This document shows, in pieces, positions 19,455 through 27,995 of a DNA stretch of 64,000 nucleotides. Origin of the DNA: Pseudonocardia thermophila. Lineage in GTDB: Bacteria; Actinomycetota; Actinomycetes; Mycobacteriales; Pseudonocardiaceae. The first letter of the stretch is position 1; the number at the start of each line of letters is the position of its first letter. Location: contig NZ_FRAP01000007.1 of NCBI RefSeq assembly GCF_900142365.1, positions 1-64,000 on the forward strand, read 5' to 3'. Made by a program: the position numbers and the translations under genes. The notes beneath the pieces were generated by a model. That model did not search any database. It saw only the letters and a list, made by a program, of their open reading frames with translations, and was not told where the DNA came from.

Positions 19455-20069
19455 GCCTGGCCGTGGCTGCACGACCTCGCCCGCTGGATCGGCAGCTGGC
19501 TGTGGTTCCTGGTCTTCCGGTTGCACCTGCACGGCCGCGGCCGCGTCCCGCGTACCGGGCCGGTGGTCGTCGTCGCCAACCACAGCGCGTTCGTCGACGG
19601 CCCGTTGCTGTTCGGACTCTTCCGGCGGCGTGCGGTGTTCTGGGTCAAGCAGGAGATGTTCGTCGGTCCGCTGGGCTGGGTGCTGCGCCGCCTGGGGCAG
19701 GTCCCGGTCCGGCGCGGCACGGCCGACCGGACCCCGCTGACCGCGGGGTTGGCCGTGCTGCGCGGTGGCGGTCTGGTGGCGATCTTCCCGGAGGGCACCC
19801 GCGGCACCGGTGACGTGACGGCCGTCCAGCAGGGCGCGGCCTGGCTGGCGCGCACGAGCGGGGCGGTGGTGGTGCCCGTGGTGTGCCGCGGCACGCGTCG
19901 CCCGGACGGAGCACGCCGCCGGTTCCGCCCCCGGGTGGACGTGATGGTGGGGGAACCCGTCACCATTCCTGCAGGTGGCGGACGAGCCGGTCTGGCCGCC
20001 GCGACCGAGGCCGTGCGCGCCGAGCTGGCCGCCGCGGTCCGCGAACTCGACACCCGACGGAGCAGTTGA
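19335..20069 (+). CDS. PlsC-like 1-acyl-glycerol-3-phosphate acyltransferase
   Basis: The 244-residue protein has the PlsC/LPLAT motifs: NHSAFVD (H-X4-D catalytic pair, near residue 83), [12 protein letters not shown], and FPEGTRGTG near residue 155. It would acylate lysophosphatidate in phospholipid synthesis. A hydrophobic segment ([17 protein letters not shown]) precedes the catalytic domain. The first 40 residues are five tandem [12 protein letters not shown] repeats, each beginning with a possible GTG start, so the true start is uncertain. I used GTG 19335, ten bases after GAGGAG; this overlaps cmk by eight bases. The stop overlaps the der start by one base (TGATG). Confidence 0.88.
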   Translation: MNDDLSVRVNDDLSVRVNDDLSVRVNDDLSAGVNADLPAGAWPWLHDLARWIGSWLWFLVFRLHLHGRGRVPRTGPVVVVANHSAFVDGPLLFGLFRRRAVFWVKQEMFVGPLGWVLRRLGQVPVRRGTADRTPLTAGLAVLRGGGLVAIFPEGTRGTGDVTAVQQGAAWLARTSGAVVVPVVCRGTRRPDGARRRFRPRVDVMVGEPVTIPAGGGRAGLAAATEAVRAELAAAVRELDTRRSS

Positions 20070-21502
20070 TGAGTCAGACCCCGCAGGAGGACCTGGACGC
20101 CATGGCGGCGCTGGGCCTCGATCCCGACGAGTTCGGCATCGACGCCGACGATCCGGGTGCTGCCGAGCTGCCCCCGGCGCCGGTGCTCGCGGTCGTGGGC
20201 CGGCCGAACGTGGGCAAGTCGACGTTGGTGAACCGGCTCATCGGACGCCGGGAGGCGGTGGTGCAGGACGTCCCGGGCGTCACCCGGGACCGGGTCGCCT
20301 ACGACGCGCTGTGGAACGGCCGCCGGTTCGTGGTGGTCGACACCGGCGGCTGGGAACCGGACGCGACCGGCCTGCAGGCCGCCGTCGCCGCCCAGGCCGA
20401 GTACGCGATGCGCACCGCCGACGCGGTGCTGCTGGTCGTCGACGCCACCGTGGGGGCCACCGCCACCGAGGAAGCCGCCGCGAAGGTGCTGCTGCGCTCC
20501 CAGCGCCCGGTGCTGCTGGCTGCCACGAAGGTCGACGACGACCGGCTGCTCGCCGACGTCGCGGATCTGTGGCGGCTGGGGCTGGGCGAACCGCACCCGG
20601 TCAGCGGTCTGCACGGGCGCGGCTCCGGCGACCTGCTGGACAAGATCCTCCAGGTGCTGCCCGAGACCCCGCGCGACGACGTCGGCACCGGCGGTGGCGG
20701 CCCGCGGCGGGTGGCGCTGATCGGCAAGCCGAACGTCGGCAAGTCCAGCCTGCTCAACAGGGTCGCCGGCGAGGAGCGCTCGGTGGTGCACGACGTCGCC
20801 GGCACCACCGTCGACCCGGTGGACTCCCTCGTCGAGCTGGACGGGGAGATCTGGCGGTTCGTCGACACCGCGGGCCTGCGCAAGCGCGTGAAGAACGCGA
20901 TCGGCATGGAGTACTACGCCAGCCTGCGCACCCAGGCCGCGATCGAGGCCGCCGAGGTGGCGCTGGTGCTGCTCGACGCGAGCCAGCCGGTCACCGAGCA
21001 GGACCAGCGGGTGATCTCGATGGTCGAGGAGGCCGGGCGGGCCCTCGTCATCGTGTTCAACAAGTGGGACCTGGTCGACGAGGACCGGCGGCTGGCGATG
21101 AAGCGCGAGCTGGAGCGCGACTTCGTGCGGGTGCGCTGGGCCGAGCACGTCAACATCTCCGCGCTCACCGGTCGCTCGGTGCACAAGATCGCCCCGTACA
21201 TGCGGCGGGCGCTGGAGTCGTGGGACAAGCGGATCTCCACCGGTGTGCTGAACTCCTGGATCGGTGAGGTCGTGGCGGCCAACCCGCCGCCGGTGCGCGG
21301 CGGCAAGCAGCCGAAGATCCTCTTCGCGACGCAGCCGCGGACCCGGCCGCCGACGTTCGTGCTGTTCACCACCGGGTTCCTGGAGGCCGGGTACCGGCGG
21401 TTCCTCGAACGGCGCCTGCGGGAGGACTTCGGCTTCCCCGGCAGCCCCATCCGGATCTCGGTGCGGGTGCGCGAGAAGAAGCCCCGCAGCGCCCGGCGCT
21501 GA
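20069..21502 (+). CDS. der: Ribosome biogenesis GTPase Der
   Basis: The 477-residue protein has two tandem G domains, each with a P-loop ([16 protein letters not shown] near residue 47 and [18 protein letters not shown] near residue 222), DTGGW/DTAGL G3 motifs, and NKWDLVD G4, followed by a KH-like C-terminal domain ([22 protein letters not shown]). Der acts in 50S subunit assembly. The first G domain's G4 is ATKVDDD rather than the usual NKxD, which is frequent in this family in actinobacteria. It overlaps both neighbours by a single base. Confidence 0.95.
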   Translation: MSQTPQEDLDAMAALGLDPDEFGIDADDPGAAELPPAPVLAVVGRPNVGKSTLVNRLIGRREAVVQDVPGVTRDRVAYDALWNGRRFVVVDTGGWEPDATGLQAAVAAQAEYAMRTADAVLLVVDATVGATATEEAAAKVLLRSQRPVLLAATKVDDDRLLADVADLWRLGLGEPHPVSGLHGRGSGDLLDKILQVLPETPRDDVGTGGGGPRRVALIGKPNVGKSSLLNRVAGEERSVVHDVAGTTVDPVDSLVELDGEIWRFVDTAGLRKRVKNAIGMEYYASLRTQAAIEAAEVALVLLDASQPVTEQDQRVISMVEEAGRALVIVFNKWDLVDEDRRLAMKRELERDFVRVRWAEHVNISALTGRSVHKIAPYMRRALESWDKRISTGVLNSWIGEVVAANPPPVRGGKQPKILFATQPRTRPPTFVLFTTGFLEAGYRRFLERRLREDFGFPGSPIRISVRVREKKPRSARR

Positions 21503-23292
21503 TGTCCGGCCCGGCCGGGTCGTGGGCCCGCTTCGACGACATGCGCTCGGGGCGGGCGCTGGCCTTCACCGGGCCGTTCCGGGAGCTGGTCGCGCGGCAC
21601 CCGGACGAGGTCCGGCCGGTGCTCGCCGAAGTGGCGCGACGCACCGCCGCGGGGGAGTGGGCCGCCGGGTTCGTCGCCTACGAGGCCGCGCCCGGGCTGG
21701 ACGCGGCCCTGCGCACCCACCCACCGCAGGAGGGGCTGCCGCTGGTGTGGTTCGGCATCGGCCCGGCGCCCGTCGAGGTGGACCCGGTGGCGCTGCCGCC
21801 CGCCGGCCCGGGCTGGCGCTGGACGCCGCGCTGGGACGCCGACCGGCACGCCCGCGCCGTCCAGGCCGTCCGGGAGCGGATCGCGGCCGGCGACACCTAC
21901 CAGGTCAACCTCACGATGCGGCTGGAGGCGCCGATCGCGGAGCATCCGCGGCGGCTCTACGCGCGGCTGGCGCACGCCCAGCGCGGAGCCCACCACGCGT
22001 TCCTCGACACCGGCCGGTTCGCGATCGCCGGGGCCAGTCCCGAGCTGTTCTTCGAACTGCGCGGCGACCACGTGCTCATGCGGCCCATGAAGGGCACCGC
22101 CCGCCGCGGCCGCACCACCGCCGAGGACGCCGAGATCGTCGCCGCGCTGCGGGCGAGCAGCAAGGAACGCGCCGAGAACATCATGATCGTCGATCTGGTG
22201 CGCAACGATCTCGCCCGGATCGCGCGCACCGGCACCGTGCGGGTGCCGGCGCTGGTCCGGCCGGAGAAGTACGAGACCGTGCACCAGCTCACGTCGGACG
22301 TGGAGGCGCGGCTGCTGCCCGGCGCCGGGCTCGTCGACGTGTTCGAGGCGCTGTTCCCGTGCGGATCCGTCACCGGCGCGCCGAAGGCCGCCACGATGGA
22401 CATCATCGCCGAGCTGGAGGACCTCCCGCGCGGGGTGTACTGCGGGGCCGTCGGGTTCGTCGCGCCGCCGACCGCCCCGGTGCAGGCCCGGTTCTCGGTG
22501 GCCATCCGGACCGTGGTGGCCGACCGGCTGCGCGACCACGCCGTCTACGGCTCCGGCGGTGGGATCACCTGGAGCTCCGATCCGGCGGCCGAGCACGCGG
22601 AGGTGCTGGCCAAGGCCGCGGTGCTGGATGTGCAGCCGGAAGACGTGCACCTGATCGAGACGCTGCGGTACGAACCCGGGCGGGGGCCGCTGCGGCTGCA
22701 GCTGCACCTGGAGCGGATGGCCGATTCCGCTGCCTACCTCGGGTTCCCGTTCGACGTGGATGCTGCGCGCGCTGCCGTCGCGGACGCGGTGCAGGGATCG
22801 ACCGACGATGCGCGGGTGCGGATCACCGCGCATCGGGACGGGGCGGTGCGGGTGGCCGTGGGGCCAGCGCCGGATCCCGGGCCCGCCCGGGTGGTGGTGG
22901 ATCCGGAGCCGATCTCCTCGCGCTCCCGATGGCCGTACCACAAGACGAGCCGGCGGGGGCCGTTCGAGGAGCGGCTGGCGCGGCACCCGGCCGTCGACGA
23001 CGTGCTGCTGGTCAACGAGCGCGGGGAGTTGACCGAGTCGTGCACCGCCAACCTGGCGGTGCTGCTGGAGGGGCGGTGGTGGACGCCGCCTCTGTCCTCC
23101 GGGTGTCTGCCGGGGGTGGCGCGGCGGGTGCTGCTGGAGGCCGGGGTGCTGGCCGAGCGGGTCGTCCGCCCGGCTGATCTCGAGCGGGCTTCCGCCGTGG
23201 CGCTGGTGAACTCGTTGCGGGGGTGGCGGCCGGTCGTCGTGGTACCGGTGGAGGAGGCCGCTGCATCGGGGGTGGCGTCAGCGGCGCGTTAA
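21502..23292 (+). CDS. Aminodeoxychorismate synthase component I fused to aminodeoxychorismate lyase
   Basis: The 596-residue protein combines two steps of p-aminobenzoate synthesis. Residues about 100-380 are the chorismate-binding PabB domain (AGDTYQVNLTMRLEAP, GASPELFFELRG, PMKGTARRGRT, SKERAENIMIVDLVRNDLARI, FPCGSVTGAPKAATM). Residues about 390-590 are a class-IV PLP domain of the PabC type (LIETLRYEPG, PYHKTSRRGPFEERL with the PLP Lys, ERGELTESCTANL, LPGVARRVLLE). No PabA glutaminase domain is present, so ammonia must come from a separate subunit. Its stop TAA lies in a TTAA shared with the convergent gene. Confidence 0.92.
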   Translation: MSGPAGSWARFDDMRSGRALAFTGPFRELVARHPDEVRPVLAEVARRTAAGEWAAGFVAYEAAPGLDAALRTHPPQEGLPLVWFGIGPAPVEVDPVALPPAGPGWRWTPRWDADRHARAVQAVRERIAAGDTYQVNLTMRLEAPIAEHPRRLYARLAHAQRGAHHAFLDTGRFAIAGASPELFFELRGDHVLMRPMKGTARRGRTTAEDAEIVAALRASSKERAENIMIVDLVRNDLARIARTGTVRVPALVRPEKYETVHQLTSDVEARLLPGAGLVDVFEALFPCGSVTGAPKAATMDIIAELEDLPRGVYCGAVGFVAPPTAPVQARFSVAIRTVVADRLRDHAVYGSGGGITWSSDPAAEHAEVLAKAAVLDVQPEDVHLIETLRYEPGRGPLRLQLHLERMADSAAYLGFPFDVDAARAAVADAVQGSTDDARVRITAHRDGAVRVAVGPAPDPGPARVVVDPEPISSRSRWPYHKTSRRGPFEERLARHPAVDDVLLVNERGELTESCTANLAVLLEGRWWTPPLSSGCLPGVARRVLLEAGVLAERVVRPADLERASAVALVNSLRGWRPVVVVPVEEAAASGVASAAR

Positions 23293-23684
23293 CCGCTGAG
23301 CTGCGCGGCGATCGCGGTCCGGTCGATCAGCGAAAGCACCTGTGCGATGCGGCCATCCGTGAAGCGGTAGAAGACGTGCTCCGCGAACGCGATCTGCCGG
23401 CCCGTCGGTGCGCAACCGAAGAACGTGCTCGTCGGGGTGCAGGTGAACCAGAGGCGGCAGGCCACCGCGTCGGCGTCGGCGAGCAGGAGCTGAGGGACGA
23501 AGTGCAGATCGGGGACGGCGCGGGTGTCGGCTTCGATCATCGACGCGTACTGCGCGCGGGTGAGGAGTTCGTCGTTGTAGGTCAGGGTGTCGTGGACGAA
23601 GCGGGTGAGGTCGGCGAAGCGGCGGTCGTTGAGGGCTGACAGGTAGGCCCGGTAGGTGGTGGTCAGGTCGGGGTCGGTCGGCAT
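23289..23684 (-). CDS. SnoaL/NTF2-like fold protein (ester cyclase type)
   Basis: The 131-residue protein has the NTF2-like pattern: an N-terminal helix (LTTTYRAYLSALNDRRFADLTRFVHDTLTYNDELL), a central sheet (VACRLWFTCTPTSTFFGCAPTGRQIAFAEHVFYRFTDGRI) and a short C-terminal helix. It resembles SnoaL-type polyketide-cyclase-like proteins that are often predicted from sequence only; the specific substrate is unknown. It stands alone, convergent with the pabBC fusion, and shares the palindromic TTAA as both stop codons. Confidence 0.8.
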   Translation of the reverse strand: MPTDPDLTTTYRAYLSALNDRRFADLTRFVHDTLTYNDELLTRAQYASMIEADTRAVPDLHFVPQLLLADADAVACRLWFTCTPTSTFFGCAPTGRQIAFAEHVFYRFTDGRIAQVLSLIDRTAIAAQLSG

Positions 23685-23881
23685 GGGTGGAGGATCCCGG
23701 GTGTTCGCCTGGGGCGCGAGTCGCGGTTCTCGTGACGGCGACGGGTGGTTCCCGGGCCCGGGCGGAGATGACCTCGGCAGGAGTGCGCGACGGACGCTGC
23801 GCGGTCCACGACCGCGTCAAGAGATCGGAGTCACCCGCCGGCCGCACCGTGACCGGCGGGTGAGCGCCCGATCCTCCAGAG

Positions 23882-24109
23882 TCAGACCGCCGGCGTGCGC
23901 TGCAGCGCCGAGCGCGTGATCGCGAGCTGGTGGGCCACCTCGGCGGCGACCAGCTCGGCGTGGAGGGCGTCGCCGTCGTCGGTGTGCAGGCCGCGGTGGC
24001 GCTGGATGAGGGCCTCCAGACCGTCGAGGAGGGCCTCGGTGATCTCGGCGCGGCGGCGCTGGCGCGGCGAGCGGCGGTAGGTGCTGGTGGGGGTGTCGGG
24101 TCGGGTCAT
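23882..24109 (-). CDS. Small basic helical protein of unknown function, last gene of the organosulfur operon
   Basis: The 75-residue ORF begins at ATG 24109 with GGAG six bases upstream. The first 25 residues are basic (RRSPRQRRRAE), then two amphipathic helices follow (ITEALLDGLEALIQRH and LHAELVAAEVAHQLAITRSAL). No family is recognised. It lies 41 bases after a cysteine-motif leader peptide that is coupled to the upstream M20 gene, so it may be regulated by that peptide. The longer upstream frame has no start signal and would overlap the leader antisense-free in another frame; I rejected it. Confidence 0.6.
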   Translation of the reverse strand: MTRPDTPTSTYRRSPRQRRRAEITEALLDGLEALIQRHRGLHTDDGDALHAELVAAEVAHQLAITRSALQRTPAV

Positions 24110-24150
24110 GGCTGGCTCCAGTGAGGTGACGGGTCGAGACGGGGACCGGG

Positions 24151-24207
24151 TCACCGACACAGCGCGGCCGCCGTGCGGCAGAAGTCGACGTGTCTGCGGC
24201 GGGTCAT
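24151..24207 (-). CDS. Second cysteine-type leader peptide, 18 aa
   Basis: The ORF reads MTRRRHVDFCRTAAALCR and stop. The RRHVD-x-C-R-x-A-x-A-x-C-R pattern is the one found in short actinobacterial leader peptides upstream of sulfur-assimilation genes. It starts at ATG 24207, which overlaps the M20 stop codon (ATGA), so terminating ribosomes could re-initiate on it. Both Cys codons lie in the last half. A near-identical motif opens the same operon at 35735-35845. The placement at the operon's 3' end, before a 75-residue ORF, is unusual. Confidence 0.7.
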   Translation of the reverse strand: MTRRRHVDFCRTAAALCR

Positions 24208-25451
24208 CGGGCGGCCTCCCGGACGAGGCGCTCCAGGAGATCGACGGCGCCGGGGAGGGCGTCCTCGGCGAAGTCGAAGCGTGGGGTGTGGTGCGGGCCG
24301 GCGAGCTCCGCACCGATGCCGGCGTAGGTGGCGCGGCCGCCGTGGGCCTGCACGCGCCGCATGAGGGCGGTCGCGTCGTCGCTGGCCAGGCCGGCGTGGG
24401 TGGGGCCGGTCAAGCGCAGGCCGGTCGCTTCGGCCGCACCGGCGACGGCGGCACGGGCGGAGTCGTCGGCGATGGCGGTGGTGACGGAGCCGATCAGCTC
24501 GACGTCGACGGTGAGGCCGTGCATCGTGGCGGCGCCGGCGAGGGCGGCGCGGGCGCGCTGTTCGAGATCGGCGTTGACGTCGCCGTCGTCGGCGCGGGTC
24601 TCGAACAGCAGCTCGGCGGTGTCCGGGACGACGTTCGGGACGGTGCCGCCGCAGATCCGACCCACCGAGACGCGGGTGTCGTGACCGGCGACGCGGGTGA
24701 GGCCGGTGAGCGCGAGGGCGGCCGACGCGGCACCGAGCAGGGCGTTGCGGCCGTCCTGCGGGGCGAGCGCGGCGTGGGCGGCGCGGCCGTGGAAGACCGC
24801 GCGGATCTTGGAGTTGGCCAGCAGGCCGTCGACGGACGGCAGGACGGTGCCGGTGGGCAGGCCGAGGCCCAGGTGGACGGCGACGAACAGGTCGACGTCG
24901 TCGAGCAGTCCGCTGGCGGCGACGGCGCGCCCGCCGCGGCCACCCTCCTCCGCCGGCTGGAAGACCAGCTTCACGGTGGCGGCCGGCCGGTCGGCGACGA
25001 GCCGCTCGGCCAGCTCGACGGCGATGCCGACGTGGCCGTCGTGGCCGCACGCGTGCATCTGCCCCGGCCAGCGGGAGGCGAAGCCCTCCGCGGCTGGTCG
25101 GTGCGCGGGATCGTCGGCCTCGACGATCGGCAGGGCGTCCAGATCGGCGCGGACCGCGACGACGGGGCCGGCGCCGGGGAGGGTGGCGACGACCGCGGTG
25201 TGCCCGCCGCGCAGCGCCGGCAGGAACCGCGGGTCGGCGCCGGTGGCCGCCGCGCGGGCGTACGCGGTGTCGAGCTCGTCGACGCCGGGCACGCCCAGGC
25301 GCTCCTGGGGCGCGATGGCGGGCTCGCCCGCCACGACGTCCCAACCCAGGTCGGCGAGGTGCCCGGCCACCCGGCTAGCGGTGCGGAACTCGGTGAAGCC
25401 CAGCTCGGGATGCGCGTGCAGATCCCGGCGCCACGCCACGGCAGTGCTCAC
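24204..25451 (-). CDS. M20D-family amidohydrolase / N-deacylase
   Basis: The 415-residue protein is a metallo-aminohydrolase of the AbgA/YxeP type. The metal site includes RADLDALPIVEADD, HACGHDGHVGIAVELAERL near residue 135 and VFQPAEEGGRGGRAV near residue 170, and the terminal His in GPHHTPRFDFAED. Some members cleave N-acyl groups from amino acids, for example N-acetyl-S-alkylcysteines in Bacillus YxeP. In this operon it would remove the N-acyl group before or after a flavin monooxygenase releases sulfur; that is inference. GTG start overlaps the previous gene by four bases. Confidence 0.85.
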   Translation of the reverse strand: MSTAVAWRRDLHAHPELGFTEFRTASRVAGHLADLGWDVVAGEPAIAPQERLGVPGVDELDTAYARAAATGADPRFLPALRGGHTAVVATLPGAGPVVAVRADLDALPIVEADDPAHRPAAEGFASRWPGQMHACGHDGHVGIAVELAERLVADRPAATVKLVFQPAEEGGRGGRAVAASGLLDDVDLFVAVHLGLGLPTGTVLPSVDGLLANSKIRAVFHGRAAHAALAPQDGRNALLGAASAALALTGLTRVAGHDTRVSVGRICGGTVPNVVPDTAELLFETRADDGDVNADLEQRARAALAGAATMHGLTVDVELIGSVTTAIADDSARAAVAGAAEATGLRLTGPTHAGLASDDATALMRRVQAHGGRATYAGIGAELAGPHHTPRFDFAEDALPGAVDLLERLVREAAR

Positions 25452-26626
25452 GGCAGGCCCACCGTGTGCGGGTAGACGAGGCCGGAGCCGGTGTTGAGGA
25501 CGACGACCTCATCGGACTCCGCGAGCTCACCGGCCCCCCGCAGCTGCGCCACCGCGGCGACGCAGGCAGCGCCCTCCGGGCAGATCCAGGTGCCCTCGTC
25601 GCGGGCGAGCGCGGCCTGGGCAGCGAGCAGGTCCTCGTCGGTGACGGCGATCGCGGTGCCCCCGGTCGAACGGACCGCGTCGAGCACGAGGAAGTCGCCG
25701 AGCGGCTTCGGCACCGTGATGCCGAAGGCGACCGTCCGCGGATCGGCAGGAGCGGCGCTCTCGTCCGCCCCGGCCAGGAACGCGTCGACGATCGGGCGGC
25801 AGCCCTCCGCCTGCACCGCGACGAGCCGCGGCGGATCGCCCGAGACCCAGCCCAGCTCGCGCAGCTCCAGCAGCGCCTTGTGGATCGCGATGATCCCGAC
25901 CCCGCCGCCGGTCGGGTAGACGATCACGTCGGGCAGTCGCCAGCCCAGCTGTTCGGCGATCTCGTACCCCATCGTCTTCTTGCCCTCGATGCGGTACGGC
26001 TCGCGCAGCGTGGCGGTGTCCTGCCAGCCCGGGCGGCGGGCCACCTCGGCGCGGACGAGTGCGCCCGCATCGCCGATGAGGCCGTCGACGACGTGCAGCT
26101 CGGCCCCGGCGATCACGCACTCGCGGCGGGTGATCTCCGGGGCGTCGGCGGGCATCGCGACGAGCGCGCCGATGCCGGCCCGCGCCGCGTAGGCCGCCCA
26201 CGCCGCGCCCGCGTTGCCGTTGGTCGGCATCGCGATCCCGGCCACGCCCAGCTCGACCGCCCGCGACACCCCGACCGCGGCGCCGCGGGCCTTGAACGCG
26301 CCCGTGGGCAGCAGGCCTTCGTCCTTCATCAGCAGCCGTGGCAGCCCGATCCGCGCCCCGTGCCGCGGCAGCGGCAGGAGCGGGGTCATGCCCTCCCCGA
26401 GCGTCACCACGTGCGCACGATCGCGGACCGGCAGCACCTCGTGGTAGCGCCACAGGTCCGGTGGTCGGTGCGCGACCTCCGCCGGCTTCACCGTCGCCGC
26501 TACCCGCTCCAGGTCGTAGCGCGCGAGCAGCGGCGCTCCCGCCGCCGACACGCCCTGGACGACGTCGGCGTCCAGGGCGGCCCCGGTGCGGGAGCACTCC
26601 AGGTGGGACAGCGCGGAGAAGGTCAT
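25448..26626 (-). CDS. PLP-dependent threonine-synthase-like enzyme
   Basis: The 392-residue protein is a fold-type II PLP enzyme. The PLP Lys is in LLPTGAFKARGAAVGVSRAV near residue 110, the phosphate loop is YPTGGGVGIIAIHK near residue 245, and the N-terminal zinc-like segment (LECSRTG) is seen in threonine-synthase relatives. A housekeeping threonine synthase would normally sit with hom and thrB; here it sits with monooxygenases and an uptake system, so a beta-replacement or elimination on a sulfur amino acid is more likely. It is coupled to M20 (GTGA) and follows the upstream gene by 16 bases. Confidence 0.8.
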   Translation of the reverse strand: MTFSALSHLECSRTGAALDADVVQGVSAAGAPLLARYDLERVAATVKPAEVAHRPPDLWRYHEVLPVRDRAHVVTLGEGMTPLLPLPRHGARIGLPRLLMKDEGLLPTGAFKARGAAVGVSRAVELGVAGIAMPTNGNAGAAWAAYAARAGIGALVAMPADAPEITRRECVIAGAELHVVDGLIGDAGALVRAEVARRPGWQDTATLREPYRIEGKKTMGYEIAEQLGWRLPDVIVYPTGGGVGIIAIHKALLELRELGWVSGDPPRLVAVQAEGCRPIVDAFLAGADESAAPADPRTVAFGITVPKPLGDFLVLDAVRSTGGTAIAVTDEDLLAAQAALARDEGTWICPEGAACVAAVAQLRGAGELAESDEVVVLNTGSGLVYPHTVGLP

Positions 26627-26642
26627 GGCCGGGCAGCCTGCC

Positions 26643-27995
26643 TCAGCGGCGGGTGAGCGGCGGCCGCAGCCCGAGGTGCTCGCGCAGCGTCGTACCCGTG
26701 TACTCGGTGCGGTAGACGCCGCGGTCCTGCAGCTCGGGGACGAGTCGGTCGACGATGTCGTCCAGGCCGTCCGGGATGAGGTAGGGGGAGACGTTGAACC
26801 CGTCGATCGCCCCCGACCGCACCCAGTGCGCGAACTTGTCCGCCAGCCCGCTCGGGGTGCCGGCGTGACCGCGCTGCGGGCCGAGCCGGATGACGGTCTC
26901 GCGCAGCGAGAGCTTCTCCGCCTCGGCGACCTCCCGCCACCGGGCGGCGATCGCGCGGCGATCGGTCCACCGCCGGCTGCCCATCTCGCCGGTCTCCTCC
27001 ACCTCCACCGGGTCCTCGCTCGGCAGCGGGCCGTCGGCGTCGCGGTCGGAGAGATCGAAGCCCCAGACCTGGCTCGCGATCGCCAGCGCGGTGGCCGGGG
27101 TGACCTGCTGCAACCGGATCCAGCGCTGCTTCTCCTCAGCCTCCTCCTCGGTGTCAGCGATGACGATCTCCGTGCCGGGCAGGATCCGCAGGTCGTCGGC
27201 GGGCCGGCCGGCGGCGACGAGGCGGGCGCGCAGGTCGTTCGCGAACGCGAGCGCGTCGTCGAAGTCGGCACCGTGCGCGGAGAAGATCACCTCGGCGTAG
27301 GAGGCGCCGAAGTCGCGCCCGGCCGGTGAGTCACCGGCCTGGAACAGCACCGGGTGACCCTGCGGGGACCGCGGCAGCGTCGGGATGATCTCCACGTCGA
27401 ACTGGGCGTTCTGCACCCGCACCGGGGTGACCGCGCCGGGGCGGGCCCACGTCGAGCCGTCCGCGGCGGGCCAGTCGTGGGCCCAGCCGTCCCAGATGGC
27501 CCGGGCGGCCTCGACGAACAGCCCGGCGCGCACGTAGCGGTCGGCGTGGTCGAGGTAGCCGCCGCGGCGGAAGTTCTCCCCGGTCCAGGCGTTGTCAGTG
27601 GTGACGACGTTCCACCCGGCCCGGCCACCCGACAGCAGGTCCAGCCCGGAGAGCCGGCGAGCCAGGTCGGCGGGCTCGTTGTAGGTGGTGTTCTGCGTGG
27701 CCACCAGCCCGATCCGGTCGGTGACGGCGGCGAGCGCGGACAGCTGGGTGATCGCGTCGGGCCGACCGGCGATGTCGAGATCGTGGATCTTCCCGCCGGA
27801 CTCGCGCAGCCGCAGCCCCTCACCGAGGAAGAACGCGTCGAACAGACCGCGCTCGGCCGTCTGCGCCACCCGCCGGAACGAAGCGAAGTCGATCTGCGAC
27901 CCGCTGTCGGGGTGCGACCAGATCGTCCAGTGGTTCACGCCCTGGAAGAACACGCCGAAGTGCAGCTGGGCGCCGGGGAAGGGGTACTCGCTCAT
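26643..27995 (-). CDS. FMN-dependent monooxygenase, NtaA/SnaA/DszA family
   Basis: The 450-residue protein has the family hallmarks: LHFGVFFQGVNHWTIWSHPDS near residue 12, GLFDAFFLGEGL near residue 50, the sheet and loop LAAVTDRIGLVATQNTTYNEPADLARR, GRAGWNVVTTDN near residue 125, and VLFQAGDSPAGRDFGA near residue 215. These FMNH2-using enzymes open C-S or C-N bonds (DszA on dibenzothiophene sulfone, YxeK/CmoJ on S-substituted cysteines). A partner flavin reductase is not seen in this window. It overlaps the upstream LLM gene by four bases. Confidence 0.87.
   Translation of the reverse strand: MSEYPFPGAQLHFGVFFQGVNHWTIWSHPDSGSQIDFASFRRVAQTAERGLFDAFFLGEGLRLRESGGKIHDLDIAGRPDAITQLSALAAVTDRIGLVATQNTTYNEPADLARRLSGLDLLSGGRAGWNVVTTDNAWTGENFRRGGYLDHADRYVRAGLFVEAARAIWDGWAHDWPAADGSTWARPGAVTPVRVQNAQFDVEIIPTLPRSPQGHPVLFQAGDSPAGRDFGASYAEVIFSAHGADFDDALAFANDLRARLVAAGRPADDLRILPGTEIVIADTEEEAEEKQRWIRLQQVTPATALAIASQVWGFDLSDRDADGPLPSEDPVEVEETGEMGSRRWTDRRAIAARWREVAEAEKLSLRETVIRLGPQRGHAGTPSGLADKFAHWVRSGAIDGFNVSPYLIPDGLDDIVDRLVPELQDRGVYRTEYTGTTLREHLGLRPPLTRR

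Noticed and set aside
24110..24313. N-terminal extension of the 75-residue ORF
   Set aside because: The extension overlaps the leader peptide in another frame and lacks any start signal; GGAG precedes ATG 24109.
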